The translations under genes and the position numbers were made by a program. DNA of 64,000 nt, from positions 558,001 to 622,000 of the forward strand of contig NZ_JACDTZ010000001.1 of the NCBI RefSeq assembly GCF_013978595.1, written 5' to 3'. Within the stretch, counting starts at the first letter, position 1. Each line of letters starts with the position of its first letter. This stretch comes from Corynebacterium haematomassiliense. GTDB taxonomy: Bacteria; Actinomycetota; Actinomycetes; Mycobacteriales; Mycobacteriaceae. Under the pieces are notes generated by a model that made no database searches, was not told the DNA's origin, and saw only the letters and a program-made list of their open reading frames with translations. Positions 1-7,447 of the stretch are shown here, in pieces.

Positions 1-629
1 GCGGCGCGACGCTTCAACGACACCCGCGTCACCGGCCCCGCGGTCCACGCGGCGAACAGAGCGATGATCAGCGCGCTGGCCGGGATGGCCAGTGAGATCC
101 ACGGGGAGACCGACCACATCGCCACCATCGCGCAGACCGCGTAGCCGATGGCCATGAGCGGAAACGACAGCAGCTCGCGGTAGCGGCCGACGGTGTTCGC
201 GTCCGCGTCGATGGTGTTGAGTACGGTGCCGGGGCTCATCGCTCCCGCCCCGCGGCGCAGCACGCCCGAGGACAGGTGCTGCTGCGCGTTGTGGGTCACG
301 CGGCGCACCGAGGCTGTGGCCAGGCCGTCGCCGGTGGCCTCGCCGATGAATTGGATGATGAAGATGCCGACCAGCACCGCGAAGAGCCACCATGCGTTGA
401 ACTTTTCTTCCCCCACCAGGCCGTCCACGATCATGCCCACCACCACCGGCACAAACGCGGCGATGCCGGAGCCGATGAGGTAGCTCAGAATGTGCAGCAC
501 CAGCACGCCCGGGTAGGCGCCAACCATGTCCCTGACCACGCGGTTCCCGCTGCTCCAGCGCGCCGGGTGGAGCCGCGCCGGATCGTCCGCTGGTGGGACG
601 GGCGGGACGAACCAGCTGTACGTCTTCAT
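1..629 (-). CDS. ABC exporter, transmembrane domain (partial, runs off left edge)
   Basis: Reading leftwards from the ATG at 627-629 gives an open frame of 209 codons to the window edge. A polar N-terminus (MKTYSWFVPP...) is followed by hydrophobic segments typical of a type-1 ABC exporter membrane domain. The stretch RRVTHNAQQHLSSGVLRRG, followed by GAMSPGTVLNTIDADANTVGRY, matches the intracellular-loop region of that fold. A fused or separate ATPase would lie left of the window; no Walker motif is visible here. The substrate cannot be told. The gene is divergent from the tRNA-Leu gene to its right. Confidence 0.75.
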   Translation of the reverse strand, partial: MKTYSWFVPPVPPADDPARLHPARWSSGNRVVRDMVGAYPGVLVLHILSYLIGSGIAAFVPVVVGMIVDGLVGEEKFNAWWLFAVLVGIFIIQFIGEATGDGLATASVRRVTHNAQQHLSSGVLRRGAGAMSPGTVLNTIDADANTVGRYRELLSFPLMAIGYAVCAMVAMWSVSPWISLAIPASALIIALFAAWTAGPVTRVSLKRRA

Positions 630-690
630 TCTGCGCGGCGGTGGGATCATTCTGGAAAATCTAGCAAATATTCAGGGTTGTACTGGCGAT

Positions 691-719
691 TTGGCGGTTC
701 ATTCGCCCCGCCCTATAGT
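691..719 (+). promoter_or_regulatory. Promoter of tRNA-Leu
   Basis: A -35 box TTGGCG (691-696) and a -10 box TATAGT (714-719) are separated by exactly 17 bp. Transcription would start about 33 bp before the tRNA. This is a housekeeping sigma-70/SigA type promoter by sequence. Confidence 0.7.
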
Positions 720-758
720 TATGCGAGTGCCCAGCCGAGAGGCTGAAAATCACCCTAA

Positions 759-847
759 GCCCGGGTGGCGGAATGGCAGACGCGCTAGCTTGAGGTGCTA
801 GTGTCCTATTAACGGACGTGGGGGTTCAAGTCCCCCTCCGGGCACCA
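759..847 (+). tRNA. tRNA-Leu (anticodon GAG)
   Basis: Class II tRNA with acceptor arm GCCCGGG pairing to TCCGGGC, D-loop TGGCGGAATGGCAGA, anticodon arm CTAGC-TTGAGGT-GCTAG with anticodon GAG, a long variable arm (TGTCC...GGACG) and T-arm GGGGGTTCAAGTCCCCC. The 3' CCA (845-847) is encoded. The long variable arm and GAG anticodon make it leucine specific (CUC/CUU codons). Confidence 0.97.
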
Positions 848-854
848 CCGGAAC

Positions 855-881
855 ACCCCGACGCAGATCTTGCGGCGGGGT
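855..881 (+). terminator. Intrinsic terminator after tRNA-Leu
   Basis: A GC-rich hairpin (ACCCCG-A-CGC, loop AGATCTT, GCG-G-CGGGGT) is followed by a T-rich tail (GATTTTAATTTTT). It starts 8 nt past the tRNA CCA end. Confidence 0.8.
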
Positions 882-904
882 GATTTTAATTTTTCCGCCC
901 ACAG

Positions 905-985
905 CTACGTCCAGCCGGGCCCGTTCATCGAGCCGATCGATCCCCCACCGAAGATGCCCAGCAGCATATTGGCAAACTCACTCAT
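905..985 (-). CDS. Possible 26-aa hydrophobic peptide
   Basis: A 27-codon ORF starts at ATG 983-985 with GGAG about 10 nt upstream. The peptide begins MSEFANMLLGIFGG and ends NGPGWT: a short amphipathic or hydrophobic segment rich in glycine. It lies about 56 bp downstream of, and on the same strand as, the membrane protein gene at 1042-1626. Small hydrophobic peptides are known in Corynebacterium (PorA/PorH-type), but I see no clear match. It could be chance coding. Confidence 0.3.
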   Translation of the reverse strand: MSEFANMLLGIFGGGSIGSMNGPGWT

Positions 986-1041
986 CCCTGGCGTCTCCGA
1001 TTCGGGTGCGGAGACCAGCCCGGGTACCGCGACTGCAGTGC

Positions 1042-1626
1042 TCAGTTTTGCTCATCCGGCATCATCACCTTTGTCTGTGCAGCTGGGCGACGGTTCTCGG
1101 TTCCGCGGTTGAGCACCACAATGAGCAGGAAAAACCCAACGGCGAAGGCGATTACCACTGCGGCCCAGATGTACCCGAACAGCGGGGTTTCCCAAAGCAG
1201 GTGGGCCACATGAACCATGAGTTTGTGTGGAGCAGCGACCAACACGGCGGCGAGCACCACCGCTGCTATGTACGGCCAGGGCTTGCTGGAACGCGCAGTG
1301 AGATACGCCCAGGACATGGCCAAGAAAGAGATGGCAGGTCCGTAAATCCCGATGACGATAGCGTAACCGGCAGGCTCCCCTTTCAGTATTGGGAGGATCC
1401 ACGGAGACGCGACTGCCACAACGACGAACCCGCAGGACACCGCTGTGCGTACGGCGCCGCCCGTCGATGCCCGCGCAGCCGCTATGCACCCGACGACGAG
1501 CGCAGTGCCATAAAACACCAGTGACAGCACCATCGGCCCATAGGTCACCCCGATTCCAAGAAATGTCAATATCAGTGAAAGTAGAAACAGGCCGACGGAC
1601 GATGCATAGCGTTGATTTGAGCTCAT
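1042..1626 (-). CDS. Multi-pass membrane protein of unknown function
   Basis: 194 codons. Successive hydrophobic stretches at about residues 10-30, 35-50, 62-80, 88-108, 118-135 and 148-172 indicate five or six membrane segments; the C-terminal tail (NRGTENRRPAAQTKVMMPDEQN) is polar. I recognise no domain. It is divergent from the TVP38-family gene, and the two starts are separated by a 33-bp tandem duplication, so their promoters probably overlap it. Confidence 0.6.
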   Translation of the reverse strand: MSSNQRYASSVGLFLLSLILTFLGIGVTYGPMVLSLVFYGTALVVGCIAAARASTGGAVRTAVSCGFVVVAVASPWILPILKGEPAGYAIVIGIYGPAISFLAMSWAYLTARSSKPWPYIAAVVLAAVLVAAPHKLMVHVAHLLWETPLFGYIWAAVVIAFAVGFFLLIVVLNRGTENRRPAAQTKVMMPDEQN

Positions 1627-1633
1627 GAGCCCC

Positions 1634-1699
1634 CCTCCTCAAGTTGGTTCCAGGCTACAGCCCGATCCTCCTCAAGTTGGTTCCAGGCTACAGCCCGAT
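1634..1699. repeat. Perfect 33-bp tandem duplication between divergent genes
   Basis: The unit beginning CCTCCTCAAGTTGG and ending CAGCCCGAT occurs twice head to tail (1634-1666 and 1667-1699) without mismatch. It fills the space between the start of the minus-strand membrane protein (1626) and the probable ATG of the TVP38-like gene (1698). A reading frame through the repeat (…VPGYSP… twice) extends the downstream ORF upstream to 1644. Confidence 0.95.
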
Positions 1700-2393
1700 G
1701 GAAGATAGCGTGGTGAATCGTTTGCGGAAGGCACCCCGGAACCGGATCGCACTCATCGTTGCGGCCGGCGCGTTGTTCGTCGCAGCATGGATGCTTCTCG
1801 ACGTTCCCCCGCTTTCGACCTTGCGCACCTGGTCCGATCAGACCGGTGCCTGGTTCCCCGTCCTGTTCTGGCTGCTGTACGTGCTGATCACCCAGTTCCC
1901 CATCCCGCGGACCCTGATGACGGTTTCCGCCGGCATCCTGTTCGGCACCGCCCGTGGGATCCTCATCGCGCTGACGGCGACGACGGTCAGCGCAATCATC
2001 TCGCTACTCATCGTCCGTACGCTGCTGCGGGATTGGGTGGAGCCGCGCCTGACGCACCCGGCCGTGGAGAACATCAACCGGCGACTCGAGGAACGCGGGT
2101 GGTTGGCCATCTTGAGCTTGCGCATGATCGCGGCCGTGCCGTTTTCCATCATGAACTACGCCGCCGCGCTCACCCGCGTACCGGTGATGCCGTTCGCGTT
2201 GGCGACGTTGGTGGGTTCCGCCCCGGGCACGATCCTGGTCACCCTGTTCGGCGACACGCTCACCGGCGAGGCGGACCCGGTGTTCGTGGCCATTATGGCG
2301 GTGCTCGCCGTCGTTGGCGTCGCTGGGCTGGTGCTGGACGCTCGCATGCCGACCCGCTCACCTGATCGTCTAGCAACCACTGATCCCCGCTAG
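1698..2393 (+). CDS. TVP38/TMEM64 (SNARE-associated, DedA-like) membrane protein
   Basis: 231 codons from ATG 1698. The protein has an N-terminal membrane segment (residues about 15-35), then the SNARE_assoc core: FPIPRTLMTVSAGILFG, a helix-rich middle, and LRMIAAVPFSIMNYAAALTRVPVMPFALATLVGSAPGTILVTLFGD. This order of motifs is typical of TVP38/TMEM64 proteins, now linked to lipid scrambling or undecaprenyl-phosphate handling in relatives. The frame is open further upstream to 1644, but that part only translates the 33-bp duplication, so I prefer ATG 1698. The stop overlaps the palindrome at 2366-2397. Confidence 0.75.
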   Translation: MEDSVVNRLRKAPRNRIALIVAAGALFVAAWMLLDVPPLSTLRTWSDQTGAWFPVLFWLLYVLITQFPIPRTLMTVSAGILFGTARGILIALTATTVSAIISLLIVRTLLRDWVEPRLTHPAVENINRRLEERGWLAILSLRMIAAVPFSIMNYAAALTRVPVMPFALATLVGSAPGTILVTLFGDTLTGEADPVFVAIMAVLAVVGVAGLVLDARMPTRSPDRLATTDPR

Positions 2394-2397
2394 ACGA
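2366..2397. repeat. Palindromic dispersed repeat, copy 1 (possible terminator)
   Basis: TCGTCTAGC (2366-2374) and GCTAGACGA (2389-2397) form a perfect 9-bp inverted repeat around a 14-nt loop. The same arms recur at 4175-4207. It covers the stop codon of the TVP38-like gene. There is no T-run, so it is either a weak terminator or a REP-like repeat. Confidence 0.7.
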
Positions 2398-2455
2398 ACA
2401 GCCCGCTATCGACACTCGCATTCAATATCACCTGGGAAAATGTCGAGCTCAACTC

Positions 2456-2470
2456 CGAATCGTCTAGCAA
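2456..2470 (+). repeat. Left 15-bp target duplication of IS481-like element
   Basis: CGAATCGTCTAGCAA here is repeated exactly at 4171-4185, directly abutting both ends of the 2471-4170 element. Confidence 0.9.
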
Positions 2471-2489
2471 TGTTATGTCTATGGACATT

Positions 2490-2567
2490 TTGGACGCGGA
2501 GTCTGGTCACTTATTGGACGTGGAGTCTGGTGACTTATTGGACACGGAGTCCAATGACTTTTTGGAC
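2490..2567 (+). repeat. Left-end array of four 24-bp repeats (probable transposase sites)
   Basis: TTGGAC occurs at 2490, 2514, 2538 and 2562, each of the first three followed by a variant of NCGGAGTCTGGTGACTTA. The exact 24-bp spacing is a little over two helical turns. Likely transposase binding sites, by analogy with multi-site ends of Tn552/Mu-like elements. Confidence 0.8.
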
Positions 2568-2584
2568 TCCGCCTAGTGGTGGTC

Positions 2585-4054
2585 TTATTGGTCGGGTTTG
2601 TGTTTTTTCGGCCGAGGTTTGGATAGGTCTGGGCGCAGTTTCGGCGGTTGCCTGTGCTTCATGCCTTCAACGAGGTTGATGTTGATCTGCCCGCCGGCCG
2701 GGCGGTGCGTCAGCCTGATCGGTAGCGGCACGCTGAACAGGAACTCACCGTCGTGGGCGGTATAGAATTCGGCGACGTTATCGGGGGTGACGACGCTGAA
2801 CAGCTTGCGGCTTTTAAACCGCAGGCCGATGTAGAGGCTGTAGCCGCACACCGGGACTGTCCCGTGCCGGTTGACTTCGAGTTCTACTGGCACGTCGAAG
2901 CGGTAGTTTTCCGCGGCGTCGCGGGGATCTATGGTGGGGGCATCCGTGTGTGATGTACCTGGTGTGGTGATTGCACGAACGGTTTCGACCTTGGGCGAAG
3001 TGGCAGCTTCCCCAGGGTCGTTTTTCTTCGCTGGTGGTTGCGCCAGCGGGTTGTGTGCCAGGTTGTAGTCGACCACGCGCTGCCAGATCACATCAGGATC
3101 CAGCGGATCGGTTGGGGATTCCGCCTGCGGGAAGCTCTCCCAGGCTTGTTGCGGGGTGATGTGCATTTTGCCGACGCGCAGGCTTTGGTGATGCCGCTGG
3201 GTGTTGTAGACCTCGCGGTAGATATCAATGGCGGCTTCAAGCTCGGCGAACGTTGTGGGTGTGCGCGCATCAAGAAATTGCACCAGGGTGCGGTGCGCGC
3301 GTTCATCCTTGCCTTGGGTCGTTGGCGCAAAGCCTGCAATAGCCATTACGCCTTGTTCTGCCAGCCACACTTCTGTGGCTGATAAACGACCGCGGTGATA
3401 GGTGGCAAACGCTTCGCTGTTGTCCGACAGGATCTCTTGGGGTTTGCGGTAGCGGGCAAACGCCTCGTTGAGTGTGGTGCGTGCGTCGGAGCCGTTTTCG
3501 GGCAGCTTAAACGCTTTAGTGCCGACATCGAATCTGCTGGCGTCGTCGATGACCTGGTAGATGGTGACCTGGGTGTGAGCAACGTCGAACAGGCGGTAGA
3601 CCACCGCGTCGATCTGCCACAACTCGCACACATAATCACGGGCAAAACGCTTATACGAGCTGCGGGGGCGTTTGCGAGCATTGGCGTCGACCAGCCCGGC
3701 TTTATTCAGCCACGCTGCAATCGTTGGTCGTGACGGCGTGCGATCCGGTCCGACGGTGTCGAGCAAGTGGTAGTGAATCGAGATCGGCCCGTAGTCCAAC
3801 CCCTGCTGCTTGAGTGCAACGCGGGCATCGAAGACGGCCTGGCGGTCGGCATCGGTGTACTTCCGAGCTGGGTTTTTCGGGGCGGTGCTGTCCGGCAAAA
3901 TACCCGCCCGGCCGTGCTTGGCGACACGATCTTTCAGGTTGTGGAACGTCTGGCGTGAGATCCCTTCTTCCTTGCAGAACTGCGTGATGGTTTTGTCGTC
4001 GCGGACAGGATCGAAATCCGCGATCTTCCTACGTAAATGCGATGAAATAGCCAT
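2585..4054 (-). CDS. IS481-like transposase (HTH + rve integrase core)
   Basis: 489 aa from ATG 4052-4054. The N-terminal HTH region (KTITQFCKEEGISRQTFHNLKDR, about residues 22-45) is followed by a second DNA-binding segment and an RNase-H-like integrase core. The first acidic residue is in CELWQIDAVVYRLF, the second in QEILSDNSEAF, and the glutamate is expected near GKDERAHRTLVQF, consistent with a DDE enzyme. A C-terminal domain of about 110 aa ends in a lysine-rich tail (KPRPKKHKPDQ). The frame is open upstream through the 24-bp repeats, which translate as repeated F/YWTRSLVTYWT-like octapeptides; I take ATG 4054 as the start. No disabling mutation is seen. Confidence 0.8.
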   Translation of the reverse strand: MAISSHLRRKIADFDPVRDDKTITQFCKEEGISRQTFHNLKDRVAKHGRAGILPDSTAPKNPARKYTDADRQAVFDARVALKQQGLDYGPISIHYHLLDTVGPDRTPSRPTIAAWLNKAGLVDANARKRPRSSYKRFARDYVCELWQIDAVVYRLFDVAHTQVTIYQVIDDASRFDVGTKAFKLPENGSDARTTLNEAFARYRKPQEILSDNSEAFATYHRGRLSATEVWLAEQGVMAIAGFAPTTQGKDERAHRTLVQFLDARTPTTFAELEAAIDIYREVYNTQRHHQSLRVGKMHITPQQAWESFPQAESPTDPLDPDVIWQRVVDYNLAHNPLAQPPAKKNDPGEAATSPKVETVRAITTPGTSHTDAPTIDPRDAAENYRFDVPVELEVNRHGTVPVCGYSLYIGLRFKSRKLFSVVTPDNVAEFYTAHDGEFLFSVPLPIRLTHRPAGGQININLVEGMKHRQPPKLRPDLSKPRPKKHKPDQ

Positions 4055-4073
4055 CCGGCTATTCCACCGCAGT

Positions 4074-4151
4074 GTCCAACAAGTCATCAGACATGATGTC
4101 CAATAAGTCACCAGACTCCGCGTCCAAAAACTCACCAGACTCTGCGTCCAA
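4074..4151 (-). repeat. Right-end array of four 24-bp repeats
   Basis: GTCCAA (complement of TTGGAC) at 4074, 4098, 4122 and 4146, exactly 24 bp apart, mirrors the array at the left end in inverted orientation. It also probably contains the transposase promoter. Confidence 0.8.
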
Positions 4152-4170
4152 AAAGTGTCAAGACATGACA

Positions 4171-4185
4171 CGAATCGTCTAGCAA
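4171..4185 (+). repeat. Right 15-bp target duplication of IS481-like element
   Basis: CGAATCGTCTAGCAA, identical to 2456-2470, directly follows the right inverted repeat. Its last part belongs to the palindrome at 4175-4207. Confidence 0.9.
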
Positions 4186-4207
4186 ACTGAAGCAAACCGC
4201 TAGACGA
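4175..4207. repeat. Palindromic dispersed repeat, copy 2 (target of the IS)
   Basis: TCGTCTAGC (4175-4183) and GCTAGACGA (4199-4207) are the same 9-bp arms as at 2366-2397, with a 15-nt loop (AAACTGAAGCAAACC). The IS481-like element inserted in the left arm and duplicated it. Confidence 0.8.
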
Positions 4208-4284
4208 TCCGGCTGTAGGGCCTGGCCCCACCGTCTACGTGTCGGAGTCAAGCCCCAAGGGTAGACCGGAGTACGCTACGGCCT

Positions 4285-4854
4285 ATGATTGCCGTGCATG
4301 CGAGGTACCGGGGCCGCGAGAAGGCCCGCGCCGCCGTGGTTGAGCGCTCCGCTGAGGCGCTCAGTGGCCTGCCCGGTGTTGCAGGCTTCGAGGTGCTCGG
4401 GGTGGAAGACATCCGCTCGAAGGTCGAGGACGCCGAAGCTGCGCTGAACCTGATCATGGCGCTGCTTTCGGACGGCAACTGGGCCATCGGGCTCGGCATC
4501 AGCGACGGCGAGGGCTCCACGCGCGACGCTTCTGCCACCGCGACGAAAGCTGTCGGAACGAGGGCGGGCCAGGTGCGGGTGATCGTCGATAGGCAACAAG
4601 CGACGACTGAGGCCGCGGACATCGCGGCGACCTTCGCGCTGATGGCGCACGTGCTGCACAAGCGCACCTACGAGGGGCGCGAGGCGACATCGCTGGTGCG
4701 GCGCGGCATGAACCAAAATGAGGCCGCCGCAACCCTGGGCATCTCCAAACAGGCGATGAGCCAGCGGTTGCAGGCGGCCGGGTGGCCCGCGGAGCAGGCC
4801 GGGTGGCAGCTAGCGCTGAATTTGATTACTCGGGCTGCTGGTCAGGGCGAGTAA
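4285..4854 (+). CDS. Conserved actinobacterial HTH protein
   Basis: 189 aa. The N-terminal two thirds (about residues 1-120) form an uncharacterised alpha/beta region. Near the C-terminus a helix-turn-helix is visible (MNQNEAAATLGISKQAMSQRLQAAGW, residues about 140-165) of the sigma-70 region-4/MarR-like type. The protein may bind DNA; its targets are unknown. Its 3' end overlaps by 29 bp the convergent SPFH gene. Confidence 0.6.
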   Translation: MIAVHARYRGREKARAAVVERSAEALSGLPGVAGFEVLGVEDIRSKVEDAEAALNLIMALLSDGNWAIGLGISDGEGSTRDASATATKAVGTRAGQVRVIVDRQQATTEAADIAATFALMAHVLHKRTYEGREATSLVRRGMNQNEAAATLGISKQAMSQRLQAAGWPAEQAGWQLALNLITRAAGQGE

Positions 4855-6115
4855 CGGGGCGCGAGACCGGCTCGGACACGTCAGTGTCGCGGCCGAAATC
4901 CTGCTCGAAGCCGGTGCGCTCCGGCTCGCCCGCGGTGATCTCGCGGCGGGTGGCGCCGCTGGGTTCCGGCTTGATCGAATCCTGCGCTGACCCCTGTGCC
5001 GCATCCTGGGTCGGATCCGGGTCGTCGACGTGCTTGTTGGCCACCGCGCGCGCCTCGGCGAGAGCCTTTGCCAGCTCCGGGTCGGTGGAAGTGTCGAACC
5101 AGCGGTCGGTGTTGTCCGCCTGGGCCATCTCCCGGTCGCGGTCGTTCGGGGACTCGGACTCGTAGCGGAACACGCCGTCGTCGTCCTTGTTGGCGAAGGC
5201 GCGGGCGAACTGCTGCAGGGAGTCGCCGAACTGGGACGGGATCATCCACATCGTCGCCGCGTCGTTGTTCGCGATCTTCGGCAGCTGCTCCAGGTACTGG
5301 TACGCCAGCAACTCCGGGGTCACGCCGGAAGACTTGATGGCGGCGTTGACCTTCTGGATCGCGCGGGCCTCACCCTGCGCGGCCAGGTACTTGGCGGCGC
5401 GCTCACCCTCGGCGCGCAGCATCATCGCCTGACGCTCCGCCTCAGCCGCGAGGATGGCCGCGTGCTTCTCGCCCTCCGCGGAGAGGATGCGCGCCTGCTT
5501 CTCACCCTCTGCGGTCTTGATGTCGGACTCGCGCTTACCTTCAGCAGTGAGAATCATGGCGCGCTTTTCGCGGTCCGCCTTCATCTGCATCTCCATGGAC
5601 TGCTGGATGGACGGCGGCGGATCAATCGCCTTCAGCTCCACTCGGCTGATGCGAAGGCCCCACTTGGCGGTGGCCGCGTCCAGCTCGCCGCGCAGGCGGC
5701 GGTTGATGGTCTCGCGCGAGGTCAGCGTCTCCTCGAGCGTCATGCCGCCGACGACGTCGCGCAGCGTTGCCACGGAAATCTGCTCCACGCCCACGAGGTA
5801 GTTGTCCACGCCGTAGATGGCCTTGGCCGGGTCGTTGATCTGGAACGTGACCACCGTGTCGATCGCCACGGTCAGGTTGTCCTGGGTGATCACGGCCTGT
5901 GGCGGGAAGGACACCACGCGCTCACGGGTGTCCACGCGCTCGCGCACGCGGTCAATGTAGGGCACGAGGAACGTCAGCCCGCCGGACGCGGTGCGGGTGT
6001 AGCGGCCGAGGCGCTCAATAACCGCCGCTTCCCCCTGCGGGATCAGCTTGATAGACGCGGTGAGAACTGCCACCACCAGCGCGATGATGACGAAGAATGT
6101 GATAAACCCTCCCAT
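4826..6115 (-). CDS. SPFH/band-7 (stomatin-like, QmcA-type) membrane protein
   Basis: 429 aa. An N-terminal membrane anchor (residues 1-22) is followed by the SPFH domain (VPQGEAAVIERLGRY-like motif, residues about 25-200), a long AEGE/EAER-rich coiled coil (about 190-265), the SPFH C-terminal segment ending WMIPSQFGDSLQQFARAFA, and a long acidic Pro/Glu/Ser-rich tail. Proteins of this type assemble into ring scaffolds in membrane microdomains. The gene starts directly after the stop codon of the upstream NfeD gene, the classic nfeD-SPFH pair. Confidence 0.88.
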   Translation of the reverse strand: MGGFITFFVIIALVVAVLTASIKLIPQGEAAVIERLGRYTRTASGGLTFLVPYIDRVRERVDTRERVVSFPPQAVITQDNLTVAIDTVVTFQINDPAKAIYGVDNYLVGVEQISVATLRDVVGGMTLEETLTSRETINRRLRGELDAATAKWGLRISRVELKAIDPPPSIQQSMEMQMKADREKRAMILTAEGKRESDIKTAEGEKQARILSAEGEKHAAILAAEAERQAMMLRAEGERAAKYLAAQGEARAIQKVNAAIKSSGVTPELLAYQYLEQLPKIANNDAATMWMIPSQFGDSLQQFARAFANKDDDGVFRYESESPNDRDREMAQADNTDRWFDTSTDPELAKALAEARAVANKHVDDPDPTQDAAQGSAQDSIKPEPSGATRREITAGEPERTGFEQDFGRDTDVSEPVSRPVTRPDQQPE

Positions 6116-6544
6116 TTAGGGCTCCTTCCACACGACAGCGACGGGGCCGTCAATATCGTAAACGGTCACGCGGGATCCCGCCGGGATGGTTTCCGCCGGG
6201 TCGAGGCCGCGGGCGGACCACAGGGAGCCGTCGAGACGCACCTGGCCGTTACCGCCCACGATGTCCTCGACGACCTCGGCCGTGCTGCCCACGAGCGCCC
6301 GCGGCGAGTCGTCCAACACCAGCGGCTTTTCCATCCGGCGGCGCAGCGGCGGGCGCAGGAAGAACCAGAACAGCGCGGACGAGGCGGCGAACACAGTGAC
6401 TTCCGCCCACATGGGCACGCCTGCGAGCGCCACGAGCGCGGTGGTCAGGGCGCCCGCGCCGAGCATGAGCAGCGTCAGCTCGCCCACGGTCAGTTCCAGC
6501 AGCGCCAACAGCGCCGCGGCCAAAAACCAAAGCAAAGGTCCCAC
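6116..6544 (-). CDS. NfeD family membrane protein
   Basis: 142 aa. Two or three N-terminal membrane segments (residues about 3-55 and 60-75) are followed by a C-terminal OB-fold NfeD domain (ALVGSTAEVVEDIVGGNGQVRLDGSLWSARG, residues about 85-140). It lacks the N-terminal ClpP-like protease domain of long NfeD proteins. It immediately precedes the SPFH gene with no intergenic base, so the two are co-translated partners in membrane microdomain organisation. Confidence 0.85.
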   Translation of the reverse strand: MGPLLWFLAAALLALLELTVGELTLLMLGAGALTTALVALAGVPMWAEVTVFAASSALFWFFLRPPLRRRMEKPLVLDDSPRALVGSTAEVVEDIVGGNGQVRLDGSLWSARGLDPAETIPAGSRVTVYDIDGPVAVVWKEP

Positions 6545-6564
6545 GTGTTTTACCTTACATCTGT

Positions 6565-7407
6565 CTAGAGGTCGTGTTTCGACAATTCGGGGTTGGTGAC
6601 GAAGTCCACCAGCCGCTCAACTGCCCCGATGAGCGTGGAATCGAGGTCGCGGAAGGTGCTCACCGAGGACGACACGTGGCGCCACCCCTCCTTCGGGTCC
6701 GACCATCCGAGGCGGCGGCACACGCCCGTCTTCCAGTCCTCGCCGTAGGGCACCTCCGGCCACGCGGGGATGCCCACGCTCGCGGGCTTCACCGCCGCCC
6801 AGATGTCGATGTAGGGGTGGCCGGTGACCAGCACGTGCGGGCCGACGTGTTCCACCAGCCGGGATTCCTTCGTGCCCTCAATCAGGTGGTCCGCCAGCAC
6901 CCCGATGCGCCGGCCGGGGCCGGGCTGGAACTCATGCAGTCGCTCCTGCAGGTTGTCCAGGCCCTCGAGGTACTCCACCACCACGCCTTCGACGCGTAGG
7001 TCGTGGCCCCACACCTGCTCCACAATCGCAGCGTCATGGATACCCTCGACCCAGATACGCGACGGCATGGCCACTTTCGCCTGCGCGTTCTCCACCTTGC
7101 GCGAGCCCGAGTTGGACCGCTTCGGCCCCTCGTCGCGCGGCGCGACGTAGCGGGTCAGCGTCACCCGCTGGCCTTCCACCATGAACGCGCCGGGGAGCAT
7201 TTTGAACAGGCGCTGCGTGCCGTAGCGGTCCTCCAGGCGCACGAAGTCGCCGTCGTAGGTGCGCTCGAACCCGACGACGGCGCCGACAAAATCGTTGCCC
7301 ACGATCTCCACGATAATGCCGGGTTCCGCCGGCATCTCCGGGTAGCTCGGGCGCTTACTACGCACGTGTCCGCTGAAAATGTCTCCGCTGTACCGGCTAT
7401 CTCGCAT
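6565..7407 (-). CDS. DUF3097 family protein
   Basis: 280 aa from ATG 7405-7407 (MRDSRYSGDIFSG). The frame is open further upstream, but the DUF3097 start pattern (RYSGDI…YPE…GIVVE) begins here. Conserved segments include the N-terminal SH3-like part (GAVVGFERTYDGDFVRLEDRYG), SRIWVEGIHDAAIVEQVWGHDLR and VEYLEGLDNL, the latter Toprim-like. The family is widespread in actinobacteria and its role is not established. It is divergent from the gene at 7448. Confidence 0.75.
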   Translation of the reverse strand: MRDSRYSGDIFSGHVRSKRPSYPEMPAEPGIIVEIVGNDFVGAVVGFERTYDGDFVRLEDRYGTQRLFKMLPGAFMVEGQRVTLTRYVAPRDEGPKRSNSGSRKVENAQAKVAMPSRIWVEGIHDAAIVEQVWGHDLRVEGVVVEYLEGLDNLQERLHEFQPGPGRRIGVLADHLIEGTKESRLVEHVGPHVLVTGHPYIDIWAAVKPASVGIPAWPEVPYGEDWKTGVCRRLGWSDPKEGWRHVSSSVSTFRDLDSTLIGAVERLVDFVTNPELSKHDL

Positions 7408-7447
7408 AATGCGTCCGCATTGTATCGGCCCCGTTACACTGGCCCGG

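Larger units (their letters stand above)
2471..4170 (-). mobile_element. IS481-like insertion sequence, 1,700 bp, with repeated ends
   Basis: The ends are inverted repeats: the left starts TGTTATGTCTATGGAC, the right (reverse complement) starts TGTCATGTCTTGACAC, and both run on into TTTTGGACGC...GAGTCTGG. A 15-bp direct duplication abuts both ends; IS481-family elements are known for target duplications in the 4-15 bp range. Each end carries four TTGGAC motifs spaced exactly 24 bp apart (left at 2490, 2514, 2538 and 2562; right, complement, at 4074, 4098, 4122 and 4146). One rve-type transposase gene on the minus strand fills the interior and appears intact. Confidence 0.85.

Noticed and set aside
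2490..4151. 24-bp periodic repeats considered as a CRISPR array
   Set aside because: Only four units per end, no spacers, inverted orientation at the two ends of a transposase gene; they are IS end sites.
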